A stretch of DNA of 64,000 bases. Origin: JAZDFC01 sp043808235. GTDB lineage: Bacteria; Bacteroidota; Ignavibacteria; Ignavibacteriales; Melioribacteraceae. Where the stretch lies: positions 12,952 to 76,951 of the forward strand of contig JAZDFC010000083.1 of the NCBI GenBank assembly GCA_043808235.1, read 5' to 3'. A program made the position numbers and the translations under genes. Below are positions 46,565 to 55,340 of the stretch, piece by piece. Position 1 is the stretch's first letter. The number at the start of each line of letters is the position of its first letter. The notes under the pieces were generated by a model. The model saw only the letters and a program-made list of their open reading frames with translations, was not told the origin of the DNA and searched no databases.

Positions 46565-47467
46565 TTATTCCTTTGGTCTTAGTTCTTCAATGAAGTCTGC
46601 TGAAATCCAATAGCGTTGATACTTGCCCTCAAAAATGTCCAGGAAAAATAAATAGTTACCGTCGCGGCTTACGAATGCACAATTCCCTCCGTATTTATAA
46701 TCGATGTATTTTTTCAATGATACTGCTTCCGTCCATAAACCATCTTTCAATTTATAACTAATAAACAAGCCGCCGTCAACCGGTTTCCTATCTTGCCTTC
46801 TTGAAAAAATTATGTAACTACCATCGGGACTAATAAAAGGATTTCCTTCATCAGCTTCTGAATTAATCATCGAACTCATTTTTTCGGGCTCTCGATACTC
46901 TCCATTTATATATTTACTGTAATAGATATTGTTATCATCATCTACGGCTCTGTGAGAAAAATATATTGTGCCCTTATTATCAACCGACATTTGCCAATGC
47001 TGAAACGCATTATTAATGATTGGAGGTAATGGACGAGCCTCCGACCATCCATTATTTAAAATATCAACCACCCAAATATTTTCTTTCCTGCTTGTGTCGG
47101 ATGGATTTATCGGTCGCTTGGAAGCGAAAAGCAGTTGTTTGCCGTGGGGAGATATAAACGGTGCGTCGTCACTGTATTCATCTTTTGAGAATGGCGGCAT
47201 TTTAGGAACAGTCCATTTACCATTTTCAATTTTCGAAAACCAAATACCGTTATGACACCAGTAAGCTTCAGCCCCATTTTCCGAAAATACGACAGTCGAA
47301 TGAGCCTGTTTTTCTTTTAATAAAATTTCCGGTGAGAAAAGTTCAGGTATATTGCCCGGCGGCTGACCAAAATAAGGTCCGGAAAGTTCTGCCGTAACAT
47401 TCTGCTGTGCATGAGTTTTTGTTATAAGCGAAGCAGTAAGCAACAAGAACAAAAGTAAATTCCTCAT
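46565..47467 (-). CDS. Secreted PD40 propeller, tandem copy 4
   Basis: This 300-residue protein has head LSGPYFGQPPGNIPELF, blades ISPHGKQLLFASKR and ISPDGSYIIFSRR, and the tail RYWISADFIEELRP. The start codon overlaps the stop of copy 3 by 4 bases, so translation is coupled. A HWQMSVDNKGTIYFSH blade is shared with copy 5. Confidence 0.87.
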   Translation of the reverse strand: MRNLLLFLLLTASLITKTHAQQNVTAELSGPYFGQPPGNIPELFSPEILLKEKQAHSTVVFSENGAEAYWCHNGIWFSKIENGKWTVPKMPPFSKDEYSDDAPFISPHGKQLLFASKRPINPSDTSRKENIWVVDILNNGWSEARPLPPIINNAFQHWQMSVDNKGTIYFSHRAVDDDNNIYYSKYINGEYREPEKMSSMINSEADEGNPFISPDGSYIIFSRRQDRKPVDGGLFISYKLKDGLWTEAVSLKKYIDYKYGGNCAFVSRDGNYLFFLDIFEGKYQRYWISADFIEELRPKE

Positions 47468-48366
47468 TTTAGATCATCCGGTTTAATTTCGTAGATGACA
47501 TCTATTGAAACCCAGTAAATGTCATTGTTACGTTGAAAGAACAAATATTTATCATCGGGTGATACCGTTGCTATCCCTTCATATTCTTCGGTGTTGACTG
47601 ATTTATTAAATGGAACTGCTTCCGTCCAATCACCGTCTTTTTTTTTAAAACTGATGTACAATTCGGAATTCTTTGTTGCACCGGCATCGAATATTAAATA
47701 GCTTTCATCAGTAGCGATGAATGGATGAGAAGCGCCGAAATATTTGCTCTTGTTAATTTCTTTCGGTAGAAATTCGGGTTTTGTATATTCTCCATTTACA
47801 AATTGAGATCGATAGATTCCATATCCGGAATCATAATTTCCAGTAAAGTAAAGTATCCCATTCAATGTAGAAGTAACCGACATAGCCCACCCGGAATTAA
47901 TTGGACCGAGAAGATATTTTGCCATACTCCAACCAGTATCTTGTCTTTCCGAATACCATATTCCGCCTTTCGAATTGTCGGGAGTTGGTCTCTGTGATTT
48001 AAAAATAACTTTTTTATCATCGGGCGTGATAAAGGCTTCGTACTCAATTAAATCCTTTGCGAAGGAGGCAAGCTTTGGTTCTGTCCATAAATTATCTACA
48101 ATCATCATATGCATAATTCTATTTTCGGTTCCTTCAATTGATGAGCGGTAAGTAAAAAAAAGCTCATTCAAATCAGATGAGAATGAAATAGCTGCTTCCC
48201 ATCCTTTTTCGGTTGAGATAATTTGTGGGGCGAATAGTACTGGAATTAGCCCGGGAGGCTGTTGACCGAGATAAGGTCCCGAAAGTTCTTTGGTTAAATT
48301 TTGCTGTGCATAAATATTTATTATCAGCAAAAAATTAAGAAAGGAAATCAAAAGAAAATTTTTCAT
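47464..48366 (-). CDS. Secreted PD40 propeller, tandem copy 3
   Basis: This 300-residue protein has head LSGPYLGQQPPGLIPVLF, blades FSSDLNELFFTY, ITPDDKKVIFKSQR and VSPDDKYLFFQR, and tail DIYWVSIDVIYEIKPDDLK. Both ends overlap neighbours by 4 bases. Several loop Gly residues of the SPDGK motif are replaced by Asp or Leu, so this copy is diverging. Confidence 0.87.
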   Translation of the reverse strand: MKNFLLISFLNFLLIINIYAQQNLTKELSGPYLGQQPPGLIPVLFAPQIISTEKGWEAAISFSSDLNELFFTYRSSIEGTENRIMHMMIVDNLWTEPKLASFAKDLIEYEAFITPDDKKVIFKSQRPTPDNSKGGIWYSERQDTGWSMAKYLLGPINSGWAMSVTSTLNGILYFTGNYDSGYGIYRSQFVNGEYTKPEFLPKEINKSKYFGASHPFIATDESYLIFDAGATKNSELYISFKKKDGDWTEAVPFNKSVNTEEYEGIATVSPDDKYLFFQRNNDIYWVSIDVIYEIKPDDLK

Positions 48367-49274
48367 TTTAAATCACCGGGTTTAAGTTCATAAATAATGT
48401 TTGTTGAGACCCAATAAATATCTCCGTTGTTACTTGCTCTCCTGTGGAAGAATAAATAATTACCGTCAGGGGAAACGACTGCTGCGAACTCGGTTTTTGT
48501 TTTGTTGATTTCGGGTCCCATATTAATTGGTTTCGTCCACGATTCATTTGCCTGACGAAAGCAAATGAATAATTCGGACTTGCCTCTGCCGGTAATTTGA
48601 GCATCAAAAATAAGATAGCTTTCATCCGGGGAGACGAACGGATGAGCAGGGGCGAGTTCATTTATAAATTCAGGCAGAGGAATAGGCTCAGTATATTTTC
48701 CATTGATGAATGATGATACGAAAATTCCTCTTTTCTTATTGAATAAACCTGCAAAGTAAATATTGCCGTTCTTCGAAACGGAAATTTTCATTATGAATTT
48801 TCTATTGGATGGATGTTCAAAAAAATTTGCATCCGACCATCCATCGGAAGTTTTATCACAGTACCATAAATCGCCGTCGAAATTATTTTTATTCGCTCCT
48901 TCACGTTCGGAATAGAAAAATATTTTTTTGCCATCCGGTGAAATAACAGGCAGAAACTCAAAACAACTTTCCGAAAAAGAAGCGGCTTTCGGTACAGTCC
49001 ATTTATCATTAATAAATTTTGTATAGTAAATTCGATTTTCGGAGCCTTCATAATCGGGACGTCGCGTAAAATAAATTTCTTTTCCGTCGGGCGAAAATGT
49101 AATTCCGAATTCAAATTGGTCGGTTGAAATTATTCCCGGTAAAAAAACTTCAGATATCATCTCATGCTTTTTTGTGAAATATTCACAGGAAATTTTATTC
49201 GTAGTGTTTTGCTGTGTGTAAATATTTGTTGCCATCAAAGCACAAAGATAAATATGTAAAAGTAAATATTTCAT
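48363..49274 (-). CDS. Secreted PD40 propeller, tandem copy 2
   Basis: This 303-residue protein keeps strong blades (FSPDGKEIYFTRR, ISPDGKKIFFYSER, VSPDESYLIFDAQ, VSPDGNYLFFHRR) and tail DIYWVSTNIIYELKPGDLK. The head is changed to ISCEYFTKKHEM, having lost the GQxPPG core. It is the copy most similar to the broken fragment at 40861-41030. It is coupled to both neighbours by 4-base overlaps. Confidence 0.87.
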   Translation of the reverse strand: MKYLLLHIYLCALMATNIYTQQNTTNKISCEYFTKKHEMISEVFLPGIISTDQFEFGITFSPDGKEIYFTRRPDYEGSENRIYYTKFINDKWTVPKAASFSESCFEFLPVISPDGKKIFFYSEREGANKNNFDGDLWYCDKTSDGWSDANFFEHPSNRKFIMKISVSKNGNIYFAGLFNKKRGIFVSSFINGKYTEPIPLPEFINELAPAHPFVSPDESYLIFDAQITGRGKSELFICFRQANESWTKPINMGPEINKTKTEFAAVVSPDGNYLFFHRRASNNGDIYWVSTNIIYELKPGDLK

Positions 49275-50197
49275 TTTAATTCACCCGGTTTTAGTTTCTC
49301 AATTATTTCAGCTGATACCCAGTATATATCCGCTTTCGACATATAGAAAAGATATTTTCCATCGGGAGACAAAGAAGGACAGATGTCATTCCATTTTGTA
49401 TTTATTGAATCACCAAGGTTATATGCTTCGCTCCAATTACCGTCATCATTTTTGAAACAAACATATAGGTCGGCGTCTTCGAGATTTTCTTTTCTTTTGG
49501 AATCGAAAATTATAAAACTTTCATCAGGTGCAATGCATGGGTGTGCGCCGGGTATTGGAGAGTTCACTCCGCCAGATAAATATTCTTTCTTCCCGTATTT
49601 TCCATTTTTCAAAATGTATCTGCATATACGGTCTGGTTTATCGACAACATCGGTAGTATAAATATTTCCGTTAGCTGCAACTGAACAAAACATTCCCGGG
49701 ATACAAAATTCGGGTTCGTTGAAATTCAATCCTTCCTTTTCCATTACCCAGATATTTATCATTCTTGATTGCTTTACCTGTTCGGATATGTCGTCGGGTA
49801 AATTATCGTACTCCGGCGGCGGGATAAATCTCGTATAAAAAAATTTTGTACCATCGGTTGTAATAAATGGTTCGTACCCGGGATATTTATTAAAATGTTC
49901 AATCTCTTTTGGTTGAGTCCAGCCGCTTTCTTCACAACTTGAGCAAAGGAGTAACCCACCGATGTCGGTTTGTCGTACAAAATAAAATTCTTTTCCATCG
50001 GGAGACCAGGTACAGCCGATTTCCAAATAATCCGGTGTTGAGACAATTCCCGGTGCGAAAACTTCCGGAGTACTTCCGGGGGGATTTTGACCAATGTAAC
50101 TGCCTTTAAGATCTAAAATATCCTTAATTTTAGTCTGACTATAAATAAGTATTGTATTTATTACTAACATGATTAAAATTGATACCGGTTTTTTCAT
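49271..50197 (-). CDS. Secreted PD40 propeller, tandem copy 1
   Basis: The first PD40 gene of the tandem run encodes 308 residues: signal peptide, head LKGSYIGQNPPGSTPEVF, blades WSPDGKEFYFVRQ, ITTDGTKFFYTR, IAPDESFIIFDSKR and LSPDGKYLFYMSK, and tail DIYWVSAEIIEKLKPGELK. A CSSCEES loop (two Cys) in the first blade region is not seen in the other copies. It starts 14 bases after the serine hydrolase gene, so the six copies share an operon with two preceding enzymes. Confidence 0.87.
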   Translation of the reverse strand: MKKPVSILIMLVINTILIYSQTKIKDILDLKGSYIGQNPPGSTPEVFAPGIVSTPDYLEIGCTWSPDGKEFYFVRQTDIGGLLLCSSCEESGWTQPKEIEHFNKYPGYEPFITTDGTKFFYTRFIPPPEYDNLPDDISEQVKQSRMINIWVMEKEGLNFNEPEFCIPGMFCSVAANGNIYTTDVVDKPDRICRYILKNGKYGKKEYLSGGVNSPIPGAHPCIAPDESFIIFDSKRKENLEDADLYVCFKNDDGNWSEAYNLGDSINTKWNDICPSLSPDGKYLFYMSKADIYWVSAEIIEKLKPGELK

Positions 50198-50211
50198 TAT
50201 TAACTACTCCA

Positions 50212-51651
50212 TCATTCCATTTTTAGTTTGGTAATTCTTTCTTTCGCGTTTTTGTTGGTCGGGTCAAGCTCCAGTGATTTTGCGTAGCATTTAATTGCTT
50301 CGCCGGTATTCTTAAGAGCGGAATTCATTTCACCCAGGCTATCCCATAAATTGGCTGACTGCGGAAATTGATCTAATGCAAATTCAATAATCAATTTTGC
50401 ATGATTGCATTCATTTCGATATAAGAAGAAGTAACCCAAATCATTTATCAATTGTTCGGAGTAATCATAATTAAGCGGGTTATTAGTAATAACCTTTCTC
50501 ATTTTATTCATCGCCGCATCAAAACCATGAATATACCAATTATCCAAAAACAAGGCTTGAATTGAAACCTTAGCCGGCAAATAGTTTTTATTTTCCATAA
50601 TATTCTGTGCACCGGAAATTATTTCAGGTATTTCAACCAACCACCAATTATTCGATAGAATTACGAGAGTGTTTTTGTTTTTTATATCTCTCCATAGCAG
50701 ACTTTTAAATCCCCCGATGGCTCCTCTGTGAGCCACTATTCCTCTTCCTTCCTTATCACCCATAATCCTCCAACCTAAGCCGTATCTATAACCATTTATA
50801 TTTTCCTGATAAAGCGAAAAATCGAAAGCTTCTTTCAGAGTTTCCTGCTTGACCAAAATTTCAGTATATAATGCCTGATCAAAAAGATACTGATCATATA
50901 CGGTGGAATAAATATTTCCATGCCCGATAGCCCTATCCTGTAAATCATAATCAGTCTTATTCCAATAGTATGAGTATGCATTTACCCGGTTAGGTAAAGA
51001 ATCAGTGAATTCATCCTGAACATAAGAGCTTTTCATTCCGGCAGGTTTAAATATTCTGTCCTCGATGAATTCTCGATACGACATTCCCGAAATTTTCTCT
51101 ATAATCATTGCCAGTAAGAAATAATTGCTATTACTATAACTATATTTTTCTCCCGGTTTAAATTCCAAATTAAAATTATTTTCTAATGTATCTAACACTA
51201 TTTTATTTGTTATTAAGGGCAATTTATATACGGTAAATTTATTGCTGCGGAAATCGGGAATCCCCGAAGTATGTGTGAGAAGATTTCTTAAAGTGATTGC
51301 CGTTGCATCGGCAGTTAGTTCCGGGAAATACTTAGTTAACTTATCATCATAAGAAAGTAATCCTTTTTCTTTTAACATCATTATTGCTGTTGCAGTATAT
51401 GGTTTTGTAATTGAACCTATTGCAAAAACGGAAGATGAATCGAATGGTATTTTATTCTCGAAATCTGCGAAACCAAAGACTTTATTAAAAATTATTTCGC
51501 CATCTTCAGCTGCAAGCACTACCCCGTTAAACATTCCGTTTTCATTGTAAAAATTAAAGAACTCTTCTAATAGATTGCTTTTACTTTGCGCCCAGATATC
51601 TAGAGTAAATATTAGGCTAAAAATTAAAATTGAGATCCTGAATATGAACAT
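50212..51651 (-). CDS. Exported class-C-fold serine hydrolase with TPR tail
   Basis: The ATG at 51651 follows AAGGAG by 9 bases and gives a clean signal peptide; a 9-codon longer frame from 51678 is less likely. The hydrolase domain (about 25-370) has intact motifs: SITK in FAIGSITKPYTAT, Y-S-N in YSYSNSNYFLLA, and HRG in VAHRGAIGG. The tail (about 385-479, ANLWDSLGEMNSALKNTGEA) is the TPR segment shared with unrelated enzymes in this block. The fold predicts a serine esterase, peptidase or amidase acting in the periplasm or outside; antibiotic resistance is not implied. The PD40 genes follow directly. Confidence 0.87.
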   Translation of the reverse strand: MFIFRISILIFSLIFTLDIWAQSKSNLLEEFFNFYNENGMFNGVVLAAEDGEIIFNKVFGFADFENKIPFDSSSVFAIGSITKPYTATAIMMLKEKGLLSYDDKLTKYFPELTADATAITLRNLLTHTSGIPDFRSNKFTVYKLPLITNKIVLDTLENNFNLEFKPGEKYSYSNSNYFLLAMIIEKISGMSYREFIEDRIFKPAGMKSSYVQDEFTDSLPNRVNAYSYYWNKTDYDLQDRAIGHGNIYSTVYDQYLFDQALYTEILVKQETLKEAFDFSLYQENINGYRYGLGWRIMGDKEGRGIVAHRGAIGGFKSLLWRDIKNKNTLVILSNNWWLVEIPEIISGAQNIMENKNYLPAKVSIQALFLDNWYIHGFDAAMNKMRKVITNNPLNYDYSEQLINDLGYFFLYRNECNHAKLIIEFALDQFPQSANLWDSLGEMNSALKNTGEAIKCYAKSLELDPTNKNAKERITKLKME

Positions 51652-51711
51652 ATCGCTACTCTCCTTTGAATCAAACAATTATTTATAAGTCTTTCTTCGT
51701 TAATAGAAACA

Positions 51712-53229
51712 TCATTTTAATTGCTTCAACATTTCAACGGCATTTGTATTCTCCGGATTAAGCTCCAGGGATTTTTCGTAATATTTTATTGCCTCGCTTT
51801 TTCTTTCGAGCAACATGCATATCTCGCCCATACTATCATACACATTAAATGATTCGGGATAAAGAAAGACATTCAGTTCAAAAATATCTTTTGCCGAATT
51901 ATAATCGCCGGCGGTTATAAACCTGTAACCGAGAAAGTTCAATTGGTTCTCGTCAAGTTTTTTCCAATCCGGATTTTGTTCGGCATACTTTTTTGCTCTA
52001 TCAATCATACAGTGTAAATTATTTCCGTTCGTTGATTGAAGCAGATAATCGACGGTTGGCGGAGACTCAATTCTGTGTTTTATTTCGACTGTTATACTTT
52101 TTTGTAAATCGTTTGAATAAGGGATTTCTTTTTTTATAAATTCCAATGCATCGTAATCGTTAAGTAGAGTTGCGTTAAAAAAATTAAGTGAATAATCACA
52201 AATATCTCGATAGGCATGTGGGTCGGGCAATGCACCCGGCGCCCAGTAATTAGTTAGCCCTTTGCCAATATTAAATAAACTATAAGAAGTGAAATTAACA
52301 TGTTCGATTTTATCGAGCAGTACAAAATAACGATCGGAATATTTTGCCAGTTCCCATAAAGATTGATTCAAGTATTGCCTATACGGGTTTATGAATTGCG
52401 CTTGTGTTATGAGCATCCATGGCACGGTAAGTTTTTCAATTTCGAATGAGGGAGAACTTTTCGGTAACCCGGAAAAATGCTCGAATATTATCCCGGCATC
52501 CAATGTTAAGACCGCATCTATATTTATATTTCTCATTTGCAAAATTTGCACTGCCATTCCGCCCATATCGAATCCTATTAATCCTATTTTAGACTGATCG
52601 ACTTGCGGGATGCTCATTGCATATGAGATTAAAAATTCGAGATCTCGTATTGCGGATTCAAGGTCGGAAAGGGTCAACTGAACAACTTCTGAATTTGTTC
52701 CTCTTAGTGAAGTAGATATTACGACAAATCCGTGACTTGCCAGTAATTCGCATAATGCAAAATGGGCAGCAGGATTTTCAAAATATAAACCCTGACCGAA
52801 AATTATTAGGGGAAATGATCCTTCCGCCGGTTTGACGTTTATCGATGCATGAGTTTTAAAATTGAGAGTCGTATTTAATGATTCCTCTTTGATCACCTGT
52901 ATAATCGGAACAGGATTAATCAATGAATTTAATTTTTCATCGGTGTTAGTTTTAATGCCGGAATATTTTAGGTAATCTAGAAATGTCATTCTTCGGGTGA
53001 ACTTATCTTCTGACGGGTACCACGTAAATATATCGACCGGTCTGAAATCACTTTCATTCTTTCCGGAATAAGGAATTCCAAAACTACGGGAGTAATCAAA
53101 TCGATTCTCAAATTTAAAACCAACACTGTATTTTCCGTGCTGAAGTGAATCGATAAATGTTATTGCCCGGCAAACAGAATTGCTTGATAATAACACGATG
53201 CAAATAAATATTATTTTAATCTTCTTCAT
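51712..53229 (-). CDS. Secreted PAF-acetylhydrolase-like alpha/beta hydrolase with Asp nucleophile site and TPR tail
   Basis: This is a paralogue of the protein at 10436-11980. Residues about 30-400 form the hydrolase with FPLIIFGQGLYFENP, ASHGFVVIST, the elbow IGLIGFDMGGMAV (Asp221 where Ser is expected), LTLDAGII and EHVNFTSYS. The oxyanion strand also reads QG instead of HG. The C-terminal TPR segment is FNVYDSMGEICMLLERKSEA. The ATG at 53229 gives a signal peptide and has AGG upstream; an in-frame start at 53259 would lie inside the control region. The first 30 bases upstream hold the conserved box at 53249-53268. Confidence 0.82.
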   Translation of the reverse strand: MKKIKIIFICIVLLSSNSVCRAITFIDSLQHGKYSVGFKFENRFDYSRSFGIPYSGKNESDFRPVDIFTWYPSEDKFTRRMTFLDYLKYSGIKTNTDEKLNSLINPVPIIQVIKEESLNTTLNFKTHASINVKPAEGSFPLIIFGQGLYFENPAAHFALCELLASHGFVVISTSLRGTNSEVVQLTLSDLESAIRDLEFLISYAMSIPQVDQSKIGLIGFDMGGMAVQILQMRNINIDAVLTLDAGIIFEHFSGLPKSSPSFEIEKLTVPWMLITQAQFINPYRQYLNQSLWELAKYSDRYFVLLDKIEHVNFTSYSLFNIGKGLTNYWAPGALPDPHAYRDICDYSLNFFNATLLNDYDALEFIKKEIPYSNDLQKSITVEIKHRIESPPTVDYLLQSTNGNNLHCMIDRAKKYAEQNPDWKKLDENQLNFLGYRFITAGDYNSAKDIFELNVFLYPESFNVYDSMGEICMLLERKSEAIKYYEKSLELNPENTNAVEMLKQLK

Positions 53230-53248
53230 AATTAACCTGTTTAGATAT

Positions 53249-53382
53249 ATCTTCGCCAAGTGAGTTACAATTCGGAATTAGGATTGAAGATGTGAATTTG
53301 TTTCAAATCTCATGTCTTTTTGACTTATGGATTCGGTTATTGATTAGAAATATCCTGTGAATTACTAAATGCACCGATGAAT
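53249..53382 (-). promoter_or_regulatory. Conserved control region of the Asp-type hydrolase gene
   Basis: Read toward the gene, this region carries GTAACTCACTTGGCGAAGAT (53268-53249), 20 bases before the start codon. Farther upstream are ATTCATCGG (53382-53374) and ATTCACAGG (53362-53354), exactly 20 bases apart. The whole stretch aligns with 55148-55280 in front of the next gene, with the same order of elements. Confidence 0.55.
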
Positions 53383-53386
53383 GAGG

Positions 53387-55051
53387 TTATTCTTTATTGA
53401 ATCTTAAAAATGGTAAAGAATTACATTGTTCGGCAGACATTCGTCCCTGTCTATTGAATAACCATCCATCTCCTTTTAATTTGAGCCATTCACCGTCCAA
53501 TGAGCGACCGATAACCACATAAGCTTCTCCCGGTTTTATTGCCGAAATAATTTCGTATTCACTACCGGGACCACATCGAACAACCAATGACATTTCGTAA
53601 TCTGCTGTTTTGGGATTTAATAATTCTATTTCAACCTTATCATGTTTGTCCAATTCATCTTTTAAATCCTTCAATCTTTTTTCGGTCGCATTTAATAAAA
53701 CGTCCCCTGTTAATTTGGAGATATCAACAAGTTCTTCAAGTGGAATTAATGAGCCCGGAAACTCTTCCGAGTAAATATTAAGTATAGCTGTTGCTGCTTC
53801 AAAGTGTTTCCTGTTTTTATAAAAACTACTCAGTTGAATAAACCCCAGTTCATCAAACGGAGTGTATTTCAAAGTATCGGAATTAAAGTCATCAAAGATC
53901 GTTTTTAAATATTCGTTTCCATTTTCTAAAATATATTTGTTCAGTCTGTACATCGCAGGACTTTTAATTTCTTTCGGAGGAGAACCATCCAATATTGACA
54001 TAAGTCCGTTAAGCACAATCCCGAAGTTTGGCGAGACAAAAAAGTTGGTCAATAATGTAATCGAATATTCGCAAGAGACCGGATGAAAAATATAAGAAAT
54101 ATATCCCGCGGGCGAAGCGCCGCCGTGTTCAATTATTTTTTTATTGTTCTTATACTTAATATGCCAGCCGTAACCTTCGCGGCTTTGTTCGCCGTTGTTT
54201 AGCAGAGCCGGAGTTGTAGCTCTATCCATTGATTGTTGCGAAACCAGTGTTGGATTGCAAAGCTCGAGATGCCATTTGGATAAATCATTAACGGTTGTAT
54301 ATATTCCGCCGTCGCCTGAAAATGTTACATGATTTTCTTCCGGCATAGGAAAATTAATGCCAATACATTTGTCCGCAATTTGAATTTCTTTTTTGTCATA
54401 CACGATACTATTAATCATCCCGAGCGGTTTAAATATTTTCTCGGTAATATATTCGCCGTAGGATACTCCGGTAACTTTTTCTATTATTTGTCCGAGTAAA
54501 AAATAACCGCTGTTGGAATACATTGAGTTAGTTCCCGGATAGAAATTCAACTCTTCGCTTGCAAGTCTTTTAATAATCGTTTCCGGTGTTAAATCTTTTT
54601 CGGTCATTGCCAGTTCGTTTGCGTAATCCGGGATGCCGGACTGATGACACAAAAGATGATGTATAGTAATTTTATTAGCGTAGTCCGGGAATTCGGGGAA
54701 GAATTTGGAAAGAGTATCGCTATAGCAAAGTTTGCCTTCCTCTTCTAGAATCATAACAGCCATGGCAGTGAATGATTTTGTAATCGAGCCGATATCAAAC
54801 TTCGAATCAATATTCAAAGGAATGCGATTAAAAATATCCGAATAACCAAATGCTTTTTCATAGACAATTTCATTCTCCTTAGTGACCATTACGCAGCCGT
54901 TGAATAATCCTCTTTCAAAACAATCAGACATAAATTCGTTTATCGTGCCTGCGATTTCAGTATTCTCGTTCTTTTCAATATCTTGTCCGAGTGGAATGTT
55001 CAGCATGCTGATCCCGAATATAAGATTTAAAAGAAAAGCAGTTATTCTCAT
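53387..55051 (-). CDS. Exported class-C-fold serine hydrolase with C-terminal SH3-like domain
   Basis: A signal peptide is followed by a serine-hydrolase domain (about 30-370) with intact motifs: SITK in FDIGSITKSFTAM, Y-S-N in MYSNSGYFLLGQ, and HGG in IEHGGASPAGY. A helical linker (about 380-470) and a bacterial SH3 domain (about 485-550; LVVRCGPGSEYEIISAIKPG, EWLKLKGDGW) follow. SH3 domains of this type bind cell-wall peptide or help localise enzymes, so action on peptidoglycan-related peptides is possible. It sits between two copies of the conserved control sequence and next to the second LytTR system. Confidence 0.87.
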   Translation of the reverse strand: MRITAFLLNLIFGISMLNIPLGQDIEKNENTEIAGTINEFMSDCFERGLFNGCVMVTKENEIVYEKAFGYSDIFNRIPLNIDSKFDIGSITKSFTAMAVMILEEEGKLCYSDTLSKFFPEFPDYANKITIHHLLCHQSGIPDYANELAMTEKDLTPETIIKRLASEELNFYPGTNSMYSNSGYFLLGQIIEKVTGVSYGEYITEKIFKPLGMINSIVYDKKEIQIADKCIGINFPMPEENHVTFSGDGGIYTTVNDLSKWHLELCNPTLVSQQSMDRATTPALLNNGEQSREGYGWHIKYKNNKKIIEHGGASPAGYISYIFHPVSCEYSITLLTNFFVSPNFGIVLNGLMSILDGSPPKEIKSPAMYRLNKYILENGNEYLKTIFDDFNSDTLKYTPFDELGFIQLSSFYKNRKHFEAATAILNIYSEEFPGSLIPLEELVDISKLTGDVLLNATEKRLKDLKDELDKHDKVEIELLNPKTADYEMSLVVRCGPGSEYEIISAIKPGEAYVVIGRSLDGEWLKLKGDGWLFNRQGRMSAEQCNSLPFLRFNKE

Positions 55052-55147
55052 AGTTTTACCTCGCTTTATTTACAACAATGTCAATAAGGAACTACATTCT
55101 CCAATGGAAATAAAAAGATTGACAAAAGAGCCATCCCGTTTAAATAT

Positions 55148-55280
55148 AGCTTCGCCATGTGAGTCACGGATTAATTAGCTATCGGAAAAGCATGTATTAT
55201 CAAAATCTCACATCGTTTTGACTATTTGGTTTTGCAAGTGAGTTGAAATATCCGGTGAATGACCAAATACACCGATGAAT
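55148..55280 (-). promoter_or_regulatory. Conserved control region of the SH3-tailed serine hydrolase gene
   Basis: The 289-base gap 55052-55340 contains no gene. Read toward the gene, GTGACTCACATGGCGAAGCT lies at 55167-55148, with ATTCATCGG (55280-55272) and ATTCACCGG (55260-55252) exactly 20 bases apart. A third, looser TCAACTCACTTGCAAAA lies between. The arrangement matches 53249-53382. Confidence 0.55.
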
Positions 55281-55340
55281 GACACGTTTGGAGACAAGAA
55301 AGATTTGAATAATAGAATTGAATACTGAGGTACTATTTAT

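Noticed and set aside
21367..55051. Antibiotic resistance island, from the many lactamase folds
   Set aside because: The class C and metallo folds here have extra domains and altered motifs and belong to broad hydrolase groups; nothing points to lactam breakdown.
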